Source of the DNA: Isoetes taiwanensis
Taxonomy: Eukaryota; Streptophyta; Lycopodiopsida; Isoetales; Isoetaceae
DNA length: 64,000 nucleotides
NCBI GenBank assembly: GCA_021234155.1
Contig: JAJEKV010000034.1
Location: 9,687,614-9,751,613, forward strand
Direction of reading: 5' to 3'
Positions within the stretch are counted from its first letter, which is position 1. Every line of letters begins with the position of its first letter. The notes beneath the pieces are model-generated. The model was not told the origin of the DNA. It did no database searches and was given only the letters and a program-made list of their open reading frames with translations. A program made the position numbers and the translations under genes. Below are positions 33,961-45,210 of this stretch, piece by piece.

Positions 33961-34435
33961 GTTTGGGTGCATATTCACACGGGGAGTGACTCCGGGCAAC
34001 GAGAGCTGTTGGATAGGCATATTCACCCCTTATTCCTTAATCTACACCGTACGTAAAGTTCCTCATTTGTGGGGTATGCAAGTACAAAATTTGCTATACT
34101 GTATAACAAGATTCGCAACATACTATAAGATTTCAAGCGGAATACTATATGATGTTGATTTCGTATGTGCAAAATACAATTATGAGGCCTCTCGCTGCCC
34201 TACGTCACCCCCCGTGTGAATATGCACCCAAACCAAAGGGGGTTTAAGGGGGATTTTAATTTAAATGTGTTGGACCCAATGGTTGTGTTAATTAATGTCA
34301 ATGGTAGTTATGTGTTGGTTGTTAATGTCAATGGTTGTTATGTGTTAGTTGTTATGTGTTGGGGGATTTAATTTTTATATGTTGGATGTTAATGGTTTGT
34401 GTTGCAAAAAAATTTTTTTGGCCCCTTCGGGGCCT
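33961..34435. repeat. foldback-type repeat, family shared with 18.9-19.2 kb
   Basis: A perfect 24-bp inverted pair, whose left arm begins GTTTGGGTGCATATTCACAC, lies at 33961-33984 and 34210-34233. The segment between is an inverted copy of 18890-19050, and the segment after it (34190-34435) is a direct copy of 19015-19160. It ends in GGCCCCTTCGGGGCC, a 6-bp stem with a TTC loop. Two copies in opposite orientation probably joined here. Confidence 0.75.
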
Positions 34436-34439
34436 TAGG

Positions 34440-34880
34440 GACGTCACCTCCCCCCCGGGTGTGACAAAATTTTTAGAATTCAAACAAAAAAAAAAAAAAA
34501 AAAAAACTAGAATTCATTTGAGGCTTTAATCACCCACAATAAAACAAATAGAACATAAGTAAAAGTTACCATAAAGATGGAGCAGATTGATCCCATTATT
34601 CTGAAAGTCATAAAGTTTGCAATACCCATACACAAACATTTTTCAACTGGAATTTAATGTGCTGACCTTTGGCCTCCATGGATTCTTGTGGTGGGAAACC
34701 AAAGTGGGAAATTTTCTGCTTGTTAGCACAAGGATCTAGAAGCCTTGGAATTTGCTTAATAACTGCCTCAAAATCTAAAAATGCATGGTAATTTTTTGCA
34801 AGCCTCATTCGGAATGAGCCATAAAACAATATCCAATAGCACAATCCTGTATTAATCAGCTGGTAGGATGTGAAAGCCTA
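34440..34880. other. no gene recognised
   Basis: Contains a run of about 24 A near 34482-34505. The minus-strand frame at 34608-34844 has no motif. Confidence 0.4.
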
Positions 34881-34884
34881 CCAA

Positions 34885-35310
34885 ACCCGGCCGAAAAATT
34901 GCTGTTTTAGCATAGATAACTACTTAACCAAACATATCTATATCATACATTATCAAAAAAATCTCGGGAGAGAGCTTTCCAACATAATAAAAATCATCTC
35001 AAAACGAGCTACGGATCAAAAGTTATAATAAGAAATGTGTTGCTTAGGTGGAAAACCGCACTACATGTTCCCTTCAAGCCCTTCATGTGCCCAACCCGGC
35101 CGAAAAATTGCTGTTTTATCATAGATAACTTAACCAAACATATCCATATTGTACATTATCAAAAAGATCTCGGAGAGAGCTTTCCAACGCAATAAAAATC
35201 ATCTGAAACAGAGCTCTGGATCAAAAGTTATGATAAGAAATGTGTTGCCGGCGAGGAAACTGCACTACATGCGCCCTTCAAGCCCTTCATGCACCCTTCA
35301 AGCCCTTCAT
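34885..35310. repeat. two-copy tandem repeat of about 209 bp
   Basis: Both units begin CCCGGCCGAAAAATTGCTGT and contain GAGAGAGCTTTCCAAC, GGATCAAAAGTTAT and CCCTTCAAGCCCTTCATG. The second unit has a short internal repeat of its last block. The plus-strand frame 35149-35493 lies over it and is not a gene. Confidence 0.8.
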
Positions 35311-35317
35311 GTGCCCA

Positions 35318-35430
35318 TTATGCACCACACACACAAAAAGAGGGCTTTTGTTGTGAGCCATTGGTTGTTGACCATTATGCACCACACGCACAAAAAAAGG
35401 ACTTTTGTTGTGAGCCATTGGTTGTTGACC
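35318..35430. repeat. two-copy tandem repeat of about 56 bp
   Basis: ATTATGCACCACAC, CACAAAAA, CTTTTGTTGTGAGCCATTGG and TTGTTGACCATT are each present twice in a row. Confidence 0.8.
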
Positions 35431-35577
35431 ATTGAAAAAAAAAAGGCTAAAATCAATGGCTCAGAAATGGTGCACTCTAGATGTACGCATTAGTACATCC
35501 ATTTGAATACATCACGAAATCATAGGAAAACCTTAGTGAAAAGCGTACAAAAACACAAAGAAAACCCCCTGTTATTA

Positions 35578-35730
35578 TGCTACATATTGAAGGTAACGTT
35601 GCCAAATATGCAATGCACTAAGTGTTTAGTATTTCTAGCACTAATATTGTGAAGGTAACATTGCCAAATATGCAATGCACTAAGTGTTTTGTATCTCTAG
35701 CACTAACATTGTAAAAGTAACATTGCCAAT
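35578..35730. repeat. tandem repeat of about 62 bp, two and a half copies
   Basis: Units of GAAGGTAACRTTGCCAAATA followed by TGCAATGCACTAAGTGTTT and a CTCTAGCACTAA-like end. Confidence 0.75.
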
Positions 35731-36565
35731 TTATAAGTTGTCTGTGTTATTGTGAGAGTGATGTAGTGCACGATTCCTTGTGCATGGTTTCCCCAACTGT
35801 CGTAAGTTCCTATTAACATTGTGTACCTTTCAAAGTTTAACATATATTGCAGATGATACGTGATTTGACGTTGTGATTGCAACATTCCACACAAAATAAG
35901 GGCAGCATATTTGTTGCCCATTAAACCAAGTGCTCTCCTTACTCCGTAAAACCATCTTAAATTTGGACTTGGCAAGTCGCTCAAGAACAGAGAGCCTGTG
36001 GTATAATTCTTAAAAGGGGCCCGGATGGCGGAATGAGATAAATTATGCATGAGATTTATAGCTGGTAATCATATGCCCAATAGATCTAGAATTCAACTAC
36101 TTAACTGCAGATAAAGGCTAGAGGCTCTGCTAGAACAGACGCAGAATTTCTAAAATAGTCAAAAGGAGGCATTGCAGAAGCAGAGGTTGCAGAAACAGTC
36201 CTAAAATCTATAATTGATGGGAACTGCCAAGAAGAAGAGTTTGGTCCTGATGTTGTCCCTCTACAAAAACCTCACCCTATGATTTAAGTTCCCAAGCCTG
36301 TATTATGTCTCTGCATAGGGAATCCTTCGCTACTCTATTCCTGAATTTCCATCGAAATGACCAATTAGAGAATTATTTCCAGATTGCAAAGTACTCTTCA
36401 TAATTTGGCTCTACACATCATTGCTGTTAGTTCCATTTGGCCCTCCATACTTTTTGGCTTGGAACTGTTTGCATCATAGAATCAAGCTGCAGATAGTAAT
36501 ACAATAATGTTAGCCTTGTATTCCCCACATAATGTGGTTATCAATTGGTCTAGAAAATAAATTAC

Positions 36566-36625
36566 CTCCTTTTATCCGATTTGCTGTGAAAAGTTTTCGA
36601 CAATGTAGTGGCAAGACCCATCAAT
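36566..36625 (-). pseudogene. candidate host exon, unidentified
   Basis: A 60-nt minus-strand block with acceptor CATTCAG and donor GTAATT. It is open and reads LMGLATTLSKTFHSKSDKRR. Its phase continues the candidate exon at 36704-36752, which supports a spliced gene on this strand. Family not recognised. Confidence 0.35.
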
Positions 36626-36703
36626 CTGAATGTTATACAAAGGAAGAGGATCAGTTAACTTTTTACCCTAAAATCACCAACCATAAGAGGTAAACAATTT
36701 TAC

Positions 36704-36752
36704 CTTGGAAATGTTGCCTTATATTCTTCTTTCCTGATCCAATGCTGCGAGC
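36704..36752 (-). pseudogene. candidate host exon, unidentified
   Basis: A 49-nt minus-strand block with acceptor TTTTGCAG and donor GTAAAA. It is open in the frame SQHWIRKEEYKATFP and joins in phase to 36566-36625. It may belong with the degenerate coiled-coil coding sequence at 37560-38557 further upstream on the same strand. Confidence 0.33.
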
Positions 36753-37199
36753 CTGCAAAATTTAAGCACAAACTAAACTTTGTAATCTTTAAAAGTATTG
36801 CATAGAGCGTCTGAAAAGGAAAGCATACAACATTAACAACACGTAGTCCATCAAACAGTTTCTATTGTACATGATAATGATCAGGGGGAACATCTGTGAC
36901 TTTGCTCAAATATTTGGTAAGCCAATCGTTTGTTCAGTGGCATAAACATAAACGTAAATGTCTATCAAATCCTAAATTTACAGACAGCTGTGTCACATCA
37001 TTTAGAAATATTAGATTTACCAACATTTCATTGCACTGGATGGACCTAGTTTTTGAAATGCATTGATTGATAGTCATAAGTTTTATGATCCAATAGTGAT
37101 AACGTAGAGAAAATATCAAGGCTCAGAATAATGTGGATGGTTTGCCGCCTATAATAAGCTTATTTTTCATCACAATTCATTGACATAAATTGATTTTTC

Positions 37200-37390
37200 A
37201 TGACATAAAATGATGGGCTTACCAAGCGGGGAGGAGTTTAAGACATCGATTTGTAGATGCCATAGTAGAAGTTTTGCTAGATCTATAGATGCCACGATCG
37301 CCAAAGCCGGAGCCCGAGCTACCATCGCCAAGCGGGGAGGAGTTCCGGACAGTGATCCGAAGATGCCATAGTCGCCAAAGCCCTTTATTT
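37200..37390. repeat. two-copy local duplication
   Basis: CCAAGCGGGGAGGAGTT and AGATGCCATAGT each occur twice about 130 bases apart. Overlapping minus-strand frames here (37170-37446) are products of the duplication. Confidence 0.6.
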
Positions 37391-37559
37391 GTTTCATTTT
37401 TAAACCAATCAGATCCGACCACCCTCACGCATAACCGCTTTTGCATCCTAAAAAAGAGAGAGTTCTATCTAGCTGCGGGCAAGCTAGGAAATCCCAAAAA
37501 GATGTCGCCCTAAAAACTTACATTCCCTTGATACCATGTAGAAATCATGACCGTCGAAC

Positions 37560-37960
37560 TGTTGCCTTGTCGATAATTGCTTGACGTGTAGCAAGAAGAG
37601 CATCCTGCTGGGAGAGAAGTTGTGCCTTTGATTTCATCTTGCCTTTATTGCCCGCAATTCAGTCTACAACTTCTCAATCAGCTGGTTGCAATTATAATAT
37701 TCTGCAGCAGTAACAGTAGCTTTCTCTTCTGCACACCATGCAGCTGATTGAGCTTCTTTCAAGGAATCCTCGAGACTGGCCCATCGAGATGTTTCAAATT
37801 CTAGCTACTTAGACTGTTCCAATGAAGTAAGCTTAATAGTCTATTGTTGAAGCTGCTTAAAAACCTCATTTTTCTCAACATTTAGGCAGTCTCTCTAGAG
37901 AGTGTCAATGTGCATGTCTGATCATTAAGGCATGCTAGGCTTCTAATTTTCCAATGAGAC
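37560..37960 (-). pseudogene. degenerate coiled-coil coding sequence, unidentified
   Basis: The minus strand reads, with stops in between, NVEKNEVFKQLQQ, TIKLTSLEQSK, LEFETSRWASLEDSLKEAQS, AEEKATVTAAEYYNCNQLIE and AQLLSQQDALLATRQAIID. Heptad-like spacing of Leu/Ile and the charged composition suggest a long coiled coil. Three in-frame TAG/TAA stops and one frame change mark it as a pseudogene. I cannot name the family. Confidence 0.5.
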
Positions 37961-37964
37961 GCAA

Positions 37965-38557
37965 CATCTTTCCCTATCTTAACAGTTGAGGAAGCAATTG
38001 TTTTAGCAATCTGCTGACCAAATTCCAGGACATAAGTGCAGGCCAGAAAAGGAAGCAATTTGCTGACACAGTTTATACACATTGACATTGTAAAAGATTT
38101 AAGAGCAAACGAACCTCTTTCATTTGATGCAGGTGTCTCTGTCATGCCTTCTTCGGGATCTAGAAGCCCAATGCTCTGTGGCAGTAAACCTAGCATATAT
38201 TGATGGTGCCCAAAACCATGGCCTTGTAGTCATCTCCAACCTATTGCCCACAAAAATGGTTCCACCACATCTTTCCCTATCTTACCGGTTGAGGAAGCAA
38301 TCTGCTGACCAAATTCCAGGGCATAAGTGCAGGCCAGAAAAGGAAGCAATTTGCTGACACCGTTTACACACAATGACATTGTAAAAGATTTAAGAGCAAA
38401 CGAACCTCTTTCATTTGACGCAGGTGTCTCTGTCATGCCTTCTTCAGGATCTAGAAGCCCAATGCTCTGTGGCAGTAAACCTAGCATATATTGATGGTGC
38501 CCAAAACCATCGCCTTGTAGTCATCTCCGACCTATTGCCCACAAAAATGGTTCCACC
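37965..38557 (-). repeat. tandem duplication of a coding-like segment (about 303 bp)
   Basis: Copies at 37965-38267 and 38268-38557 are nearly identical; the second lacks a 12-base ATTGTTTTAGCA block and has a few substitutions. On the minus strand both read LLPQSIGLLDPEEGMTETPA and CVSKLLPFLACTY in the same register. The first copy continues into the coiled-coil sequence at 37560-37960. This may be a duplicated exon of the same broken gene. Confidence 0.85.
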
Positions 38558-38559
38558 AT

Positions 38560-38916
38560 CGTATAAATCGACCGATTTGCGCCGATTTGCCCGGAAATGA
38601 GTATGCTTGGCTATGGCGATGAAGCAGAGCAGCGCGCGCAAAGTGGACGAAATTTTCCTATTCTTAATTGGTGCTACGGCGTTGGATCTGCAGCCCTAGA
38701 TCTACACCGTCCAATCTAGGGCTGATCCAAATCCAGGAATTTTAAGTGAAATCTGGGCCGTCGAAAGTTTTAGGGTTTTATGCACGACATACACTAAAAC
38801 TTTATAATAAAGGAGGATAGAATTGAATTGAATTAATGATTTTTTCTGGTCCACCAACACTTTTCAACTCATTGGACCCAAAGAAAAGATCCATGCAGAT
38901 ATTGGCCCTGCATCCC
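38560..38916. other. no gene recognised
   Basis: Sequence between the duplicated segment and MULE-A. It contains a TCCACCAACACTTTTCAACT stretch and no coding signal. Confidence 0.4.
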
Positions 38917-38925
38917 AACCAAAGA
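38917..38925. repeat. MULE-A left target-site duplication
   Basis: AACCAAAGA, 9 bp. It is repeated exactly at 49003-49011 on the far side of the element. Nine bases is the typical Mutator superfamily duplication length. Confidence 0.92.
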
Positions 38926-38949
38926 GGCTCAGGATACTTTTACCCTTGA

Positions 38950-39840
38950 TTCAGTGATCCCGGAGATAAATTTACCGGCCTCCGGGATCCCGGGTCTCCC
39001 TCGACGGGGTCCGTTTCGGGAGACCCGTTCGAGGTACAGGCAGACGCCACGCCGCCCTGACCATCCCCCGCCGCCCAAACCCCCCGGCAATCGCGGCCGT
39101 CCCGCCCGAGATCCCCCCGCGGGATCATCCACGCGATCCCCTCCTCCGGGATCCCCACGGTCGATGGCTGTTAACGGCGGACGATATCCACCGAGGTGAT
39201 CCCCTCCTCCGGGATCCCCGGGCACCCCGGACGCGAATCCCCTCCTCCGGGATCACCCCCAGCGTAGGCGAGCACCCAGGGACGCTATCCGCCGAGGTGA
39301 TCCCCTCCTCCGGGATCCCCGGGCACCCGGGGCAGATCCCCTCCTCGGGATCACCCCTAATGGCTGATAACGTGGGGGACGCTATCCCAGAGGTGAATCC
39401 CTCCTCCGGGATCCCCGGGCACTTGGGACGGATCCCTCCTCCGGATCACCTGGGCAAGTGGCTGATAACGGGCGGGCGCTATCCGTAGAGGTGATCCCTC
39501 CTCCGGGATCCCGGGCACCCCGGGCGGATCCCCTCCTCAGGGATCACCCCTAATGGCCGATAGCGGCGGACGCTATCCGGCCGTCGTGATCCCCCCTCCT
39601 CGGGATCCCCCCTCCCGTGGTCGATAGCAAGGACGGCTATCCGTGGTGATCCCCTCCTCCGGGATCCCCATTGTCATTTGCCCCTGTGATTCCGGAGGCC
39701 AGAATATGAGAATGTTTGGACGGTAGAGATAGCGGCGTGGACTAATCAGGTGTTCTAAGTTTGAATTCTGCCAGCCCATGCACGGACAAACCAATACAAT
39801 GAGAACACGTGGACGTTCTGAGACCACCCTCCGGGATCAC
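38950..39840. repeat. MULE-A left terminal palindrome array
   Basis: A GC-rich array of composite units of roughly 100-120 bp. Each has two copies of GATCCC-CTCCTCC-GGGATC (6+7+6) and one GATAGC-GGCGGAC-GCTATC palindrome, clear at about 39548-39566. Between them lie CCCGGGCACCC-type blocks. Unit lengths vary by single G or C losses. The array ends about 50 bases before the transposase start codon. Frames through it are not genes. Confidence 0.88.
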
Positions 39841-39894
39841 CATCTGAGTGTGGTTCGTCCCTGTTGCGTGTGGCTGATGTCGAAGTAGCGAGGC

Positions 39895-42560
39895 ATGGAG
39901 GAGGAGCGCAATGCGGCTGTGGCTGCGGCAGCTATGGACGAGTTAGAGCAGAAGAGAGAAGAGGTAAGTTCAAGGGCTTTAAAGAAGCGTTCTGATTTTG
40001 TGTTTAATGTTTTTATTTCCAGCTTAGGGCTGAGATAACAGCCCGAAAACAAGCGTTGTCATTTTCTGTTTGTTCTTATTTCCAGCTTAGGGCTGAGATA
40101 CAGCCGGAAACACCTCCAAATGGCCTGTTTGATCATGGCAACTTACATTGGTATCCTGAAGAGCATTTTGTACCTGATATTCAAGGGGGTGGCCAGATGC
40201 TTGTTTGGACTTGCTACATCCATACAGACCGGGTCCAAGATTTCGTTCTTGGGGAGCAGAGGAATTGTGAAGCACCTGCCAATTTCTATCTAAGAAGTTC
40301 AGTGCCTGAGAGAGTGTTAAAAAGACCCTACAAGGATTCATATGTGACGTTGAAGAGGTATTTGTTTGATACATGTGTTTTTGTTTTAAATCATGAGTCC
40401 AAGATTATGTGTTTGCTCAGCTATGTGTTTGATTATAAATCTTGCTTTTTTAAGTCATTTGAGGTGCTTGTCATTAAGATTACACCTAGTAGATTAATAC
40501 TAACTTGTAATGCACAATACAGATATTGGTGTTCATATGGACCTCAGGACAAGACAGCAAACACTCATGTGGTTGAGGAAAGACCACGTCCACCGGGCAC
40601 ACGTAGGAAAAGGGTTGAGAGGGGAGAGGGCATACGTAGGGGCTGCCAGTGCCATTTCACAATCAGGCAACTCTATTTCCTTCCAGAATTTTCACATATC
40701 ACTTATTATGGGTTTGATCACAAGAATATCCAAGGTTTGCCCTGCCATGGTAGGTTTGTTGACCCATCCTTTGGAGTTAGGTTCAAGCTAGCACCCTGGA
40801 TCTCACAAGAATTGAGGGAATGGGTAAGACAGAAGCTTGTCCAATGGCACACGCCACGTAGTGTAATGAACATGCATGAAGAGAGGTGGAGGTTGAGACT
40901 TGAAGTGAATGGACAGGAAAGCATGTGTAGGGATGATGTGTTGAAAATTCGGGACGTGTACAATATTGAAAAGGGAGTTGTTCGTAACACATGGAAGCTA
41001 CATGAAGATCTTCCCACTAGCATTGACATGTGGGTTCAACAATCAAGATTCGGTGTTCATGTATGAGCAAGGAGACTTGTTTCAATTAGGAGTTATGACT
41101 CCAATCCAAAGGGAGTCCATATTGAAATTTGGCAAGAACAAAGCCATTTGCATGGACTCTACATTCAAAACAAACGACAAGAGGTGCGGTTCTTCCTCAA
41201 CTTTTATTGTGTGTTGATTTGATTATTGTGTATGGTTTAATGCAGGTTCTATCTTTTCACACTTCTCGCCTTTGATGAGTATTCCAATGGTTTACCATTG
41301 GCTTACGTTATTACCAATTCTCAAAAGAGTGGAGCTATAACAAAGTGGATGCAAGCACTAAAGGAGTCCTTATGCCGAGATGATCCTCGATTGGCGACCT
41401 TCTTGCATCATTACGATGATGCCCATCTTTGAGATAAAGGCCGTGAAAAAAGTAACTTGTCAAACTCTAATCCTTGGAAGCAAATCACAAGTGTACTAAC
41501 ATTGTTTAATTTCATAGGGTTTTCCTAGTGTGCTCGTGCAAATTTGCATATGGCACGGAGGAGGGCTTGGATCAAGTGGTTGCGAGAAGAACATCAAGAA
41601 CAAGGTGGCACGAACGATCTGTTCAAGGAACTTGGTTACATTATGTGCGAGGACGAGAAGGTCCTCTAGGGGACAAATGTGTGTGTGAAGAGTATAGGGA
41701 GGCAAAGAAGGAGGAGGCAACTAGGAAATTGGAGGACTTATTGAGGAAGTATCCTCAATACCCCAAGTTGGCGGCTTACATGAGTAAAGAGTGGACCAAA
41801 AACATTTGCCAATGGGTATTGGCTACAAGGATGTACCCTCACTCCAACCAAGAGACTAATGCAGCCATAGAGGCATGGCATTGTGCCTTGAAAAGGCGCT
41901 GGGCATTTCAAAACGAGCACTCAGGGGACGGAGGATTGACTGCTCCTCTACATTCTAACCAACAACGTGGAGATACACATGGCATACATCGGTATAACTT
42001 CTAATCATCATTTGTAGCCTATTTTGATTTTGCAAGAATATAATTCTCTTGTCATCTAGGTCCATGAAGGAAGTGTGGTTTGTGGTGAACACCTCCCGGA
42101 AGAGATAATACAATGTGCCATATTGGGTGCAAGGAAGATTGCCGATGAACAGGTCACATTCACTAACTTCAAGAAGGTGAGGCGTGGTGCAAAGTGAACG
42201 CGACTCTAGGGCAAGGACCATACTTTGTGAACGGGCACACAAGAACTGGGCATCTTTGTGATCGCCCCTCGGGGAGCCAAGGGCAACTTATGTAAGCACC
42301 AAGTTAAGGTCATGCAAATGTTGGGCAACTACTGTGGATCAAGATCTTTTACAGTGTGCTTGGATCTCTATATGGGTCAATTTGTGGGGGCATGGACTAC
42401 TTGAGGCCATGTGAGGATCATGGGGCCCCTCATGGGGGAGGAAACCACATACCTAAGATGTGGTTGAGATTGTAAGCTTGGACGAAGTCTCCCTCTCAAA
42501 AGGAGGCAAGGATTAACCCGGATAAGACAAGGAGATCTTTACAAGAAGTCATTGCTAGAG
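39895..42560 (+). pseudogene. MULE-A transposase (SWIM type), disrupted
   Basis: The same gene as in MULE-B, but broken. Exon 1 (39895-39963) encodes MEEERNAAVAAAAMDELEQK. Exon 2 (from 40023 or 40086 to 40357) reads GNLHWYPEEHFVPDIQGGGQ. Exon 3 (40523-41183) reads GRFVDPSFGVRFKLAPW and the first catalytic Asp in ICMDSTFKTN, with a frame change near 41045. Exon 4 (41246 to about 41449) reads LAFDEYSNGLPLAYVITNSQ but loses the second Asp context. Exon 5 (from about 41525) keeps ICIWH and TNAAIEAWH (catalytic Glu) with further frame changes. The SWIM region near 42265-42300 reads Cys-Asp-Arg where MULE-B has Cys-Asp-Cys. This protein cannot be active. Two in-frame splice acceptors precede exon 2. 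Confidence 0.88.
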
Positions 42561-43080
42561 TGATGTCAAGGGCGAAAAAGATCCGTGCATGCTAATTGCA
42601 AACCGATTCACTCATGAGACAACTCGACACACACGGCTTGAAAGAATGGATGATGTTGGCCACATGTGCTCTAAATGTAACCATAACATGTATCCCCACT
42701 AATGCAATTGGAAGAGGAGTGTGGTAATAGTTTGGTGGGTGAAGCCTCTAATAGAAATTGGGAAGAGGAAAGACAAGGAAACCAAGAAGAGTTGGAAGCA
42801 AGTTGAGATGGAGGGCCTGTTGTGAGAATGGCATCGTGAGTTTGTTGTTGTTTAATGCTCATTGACACCTCATGAGCTTCATTGTCTTGTTAATTGTTCA
42901 GGTCAAGTTTAGAGTTTTGTAAACAGTAGGTATAAATAAATCAATATTCACCTATGTACTTATAAATATTGTCAATGTTATCAATGTTTATTGTTAGGAG
43001 TTAAATGTTAGGATAATTTAGAACCTTGAGTTAAATGTTTAATGTTTAGAGATTAGACCATAGGATAAAAACTAATTAAA

Positions 43081-43335
43081 AGCGCACGTGGGATCCCTCC
43101 TCCAGGGATCCCGGCCCGCCTCAATAATGTGATCCCCGGGATCCCGCGTGCGCCAGCCTGGTGATCCCGTTCTCCGGGATCCCGCGTCCGCCTGCGTGAT
43201 AATCCCCTCCTCCGGGATCACATACTGGTTATAACGGGATCCCCTCCTCCGGGATCACACACTGGTTATAAGAGGATCCCCTCCTCCGGGATCCCGCGTC
43301 CGCCTGCCTGGTGATCCCGTCCTCCGGGATCACAG
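43081..43335. repeat. MULE-A inner palindrome array 1
   Basis: About seven GATCCC/GGGATC palindromes with CTCCTCC-like spacers, alternating with GCGTCCGCCTG and ACACTGGTTATAA linkers. It lies after the transposase and before the 3' end of the minus-strand coiled-coil ORF. Confidence 0.85.
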
Positions 43336-43496
43336 GATTGAATTTGTTAGTATATTATTTATAACATCCCTTAACCATTGACATATGTCTTAGAATAACC
43401 ATTGAAATATCCCTTAACCATTACTTTTAATAAGCTTTGAAACATTGAACTTAATACAATGGCTTAAAACCGACATTCCAACCGGAATCACTGAAT

Positions 43497-44066
43497 CTAC
43501 CTCCGCACTTTTGCCATGGCTTCCGCCCGGACGCCCTCCCTCGCCACATCCGGCACACCGCAGGTAGTCTCCACATCATGTGATCGAAAAATATCGCACG
43601 TGGTTGGCTCGACCACTCTAGGACATCCCCCGATCGATCCTTCTTTCGCAGCCTTTCGTAAAAGATACATTTCCTCGGCAAGTTTTTTTAAGGGTGTTGC
43701 CTTCCTGCACAACATCCGTAGCTAGCAAACGCTTCAAAGCCTTGCCCTCGATAATACACTTCTTCAATTCCCAAAGCAATGCCCTATGGGTTGGCCTACT
43801 ACCGGGAGCATAGTCAAGATGCCTAGGGGTCTCCCTGAATTCCCCATTCTCCACGGTCTCTGCATGAAGCATGAGGGGATCATGAAAAGATTAATATGAA
43901 AGTAGAACATGAATATGAAGCTTACTTCTGAACGTTTTGATGCCGCGGGTTGGCGAAGCTCTAGGCCCACATCCTCCTGAATTTCATTCAAGTGGACGAG
44001 AATATCCTCAAGTGTATGGGCATTGATGGCACTGCTCTCAGCAACCTGTTGTCGGGTCCTCACCAT
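43497..44066 (-). pseudogene. MULE-A additional ORF, coiled-coil, unknown
   Basis: Exon 1 (44066 to about 43924) encodes MVRTRQQVAESSAINAHTLE, then DILVHLNEIQEDVGLELRQP and KRSE, and is followed by a GTAAGC donor. Exon 2 begins after TTCATGCAG near 43864 (TVENGEFRETPRHLDYAPGS, ALLWELKKCIIEGKALKRLL). At an A7 run near 43690 the frame slips: the continuing helix LKKLAEEMYLLRKAAKEG and the end VREGVRAEAMAKVRR-like tail are in the next frame, stopping at 43497. The helices look coiled-coil forming. No family is recognised. The inner array at 44333-44600 lies about 270 bp upstream and may serve as promoter. Confidence 0.6.
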
Positions 44067-44332
44067 TTGGCTTGAACAGTAAGCAATTGAACTGAGAGAC
44101 TGCTACTGAACTCAACTGAGAGACTGCCACTGAACTCAACTTTCTACCAAGAACAAGGCATGAGTATATATAGACTCATGAGCCAACCGTTGTACTAACC
44201 GTTGTACAACGGTTAAGCCATGAATTCAATTTCTAAAGGTAAGACCATAGGGATAAAATGTTTTGAGTTTAGCCAAGTTAAGACCATTGAGCCTTGGACC
44301 ATAGTACCAAAAAGTAATAAAAATACGTGCAG

Positions 44333-44600
44333 GGATCCCTCCTCCCGGATCCCGTCGTGCTGCTAGGTGATCCCGTCCCCTCGGGGATCACATATTAATT
44401 AAAACGGGATCCCCTCCTCGGGGATCCCGCGTCCGCCTGTACTTTGGTCCCGTCCTCCGGGATCACACACAAAGGAAAATGGGATCCCCTCCTCCGGGAT
44501 CCCGCGTCCGCCTACTTGGTGATCCCCTCCTCCGGGATCACACACCCCTTAAAAATAGATCCCATCCTCCGGGATCCCCCGTCCGGGATCACAGCATTCA
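44333..44600. repeat. MULE-A inner palindrome array 2
   Basis: GATCCC/GGGATC palindromes with CTCCTCC-like spacers and GCGTCCGCCTG linkers, as in array 1. It lies between the two minus-strand genes, upstream of the coiled-coil ORF. Plus-strand frames at 44444-44661 are array read-through. Confidence 0.85.
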
Positions 44601-44695
44601 ACATGTTAATATATATTCAGCATTCAACAAATTTAACATGTTAATATATGTTAACCATTGAAATTATGAATGTATTATTAACCATTGGAATATGT

Positions 44696-44960
44696 CTAGG
44701 AACAGTGGCAATAATAAACTTTGATGTTGAAACTATGGTGGAAGCTTTGAAGCATTATTCTTTGGTGCATTGAGCCATTGCCAAAAGCCAAAATTACATT
44801 CAATTGCGCCTGTTTTGACATTGAAGACTTGATGAAGATATTCACATTCAAGACAATTACATTCAAGTGTTCCAGATATTCACATTCAAGAAAATATTCA
44901 CATTGGGAGTTTTTTGAGATATTCACATTCACAAACTTGTAGATCCTTACCAAAGCATGT
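44696..44960. repeat. ATTCACATTCAAG-rich repeat
   Basis: Repeated GATATTCACATTCAAG-like units within MULE-A, read on the minus strand as a low-complexity NVNIF-type peptide. Not a gene. Confidence 0.5.
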
Positions 44961-45210
44961 CAAGGACCATGTACCCAAAGCGGAGTCCGGATCCCGCTAT
45001 CACCCGTGTCACCCAGGGGTAAGTAAAAGGTGGACTTCCCCTGCAGCCAAGCAATCATGTAGTTTCGGAGCATTATCTTGAAGCCCTGACCTCATGCAAT
45101 CTATGTCTTCTTCTTTTTTGAACCAATCACGGTTAATCGAATCTGCATTAAAATATGAATTTAGCCATGAACTGAAAATTTGCTAAAAAAAAAAAACAAG
45201 AAACATAAAC

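Noticed and set aside
34418-34432. GGCCCCTTCGGGGCC as a bacterial-type terminator or plastid insert
   Set aside because: The surrounding sequence is a dispersed nuclear repeat with no plastid gene similarity.
38929-39488. Pro/Gly/Arg-rich frames at 38.9-39.5 and 47.8-49.0 kb
   Set aside because: They are read-through of the GC-rich palindrome arrays and change frame from unit to unit.
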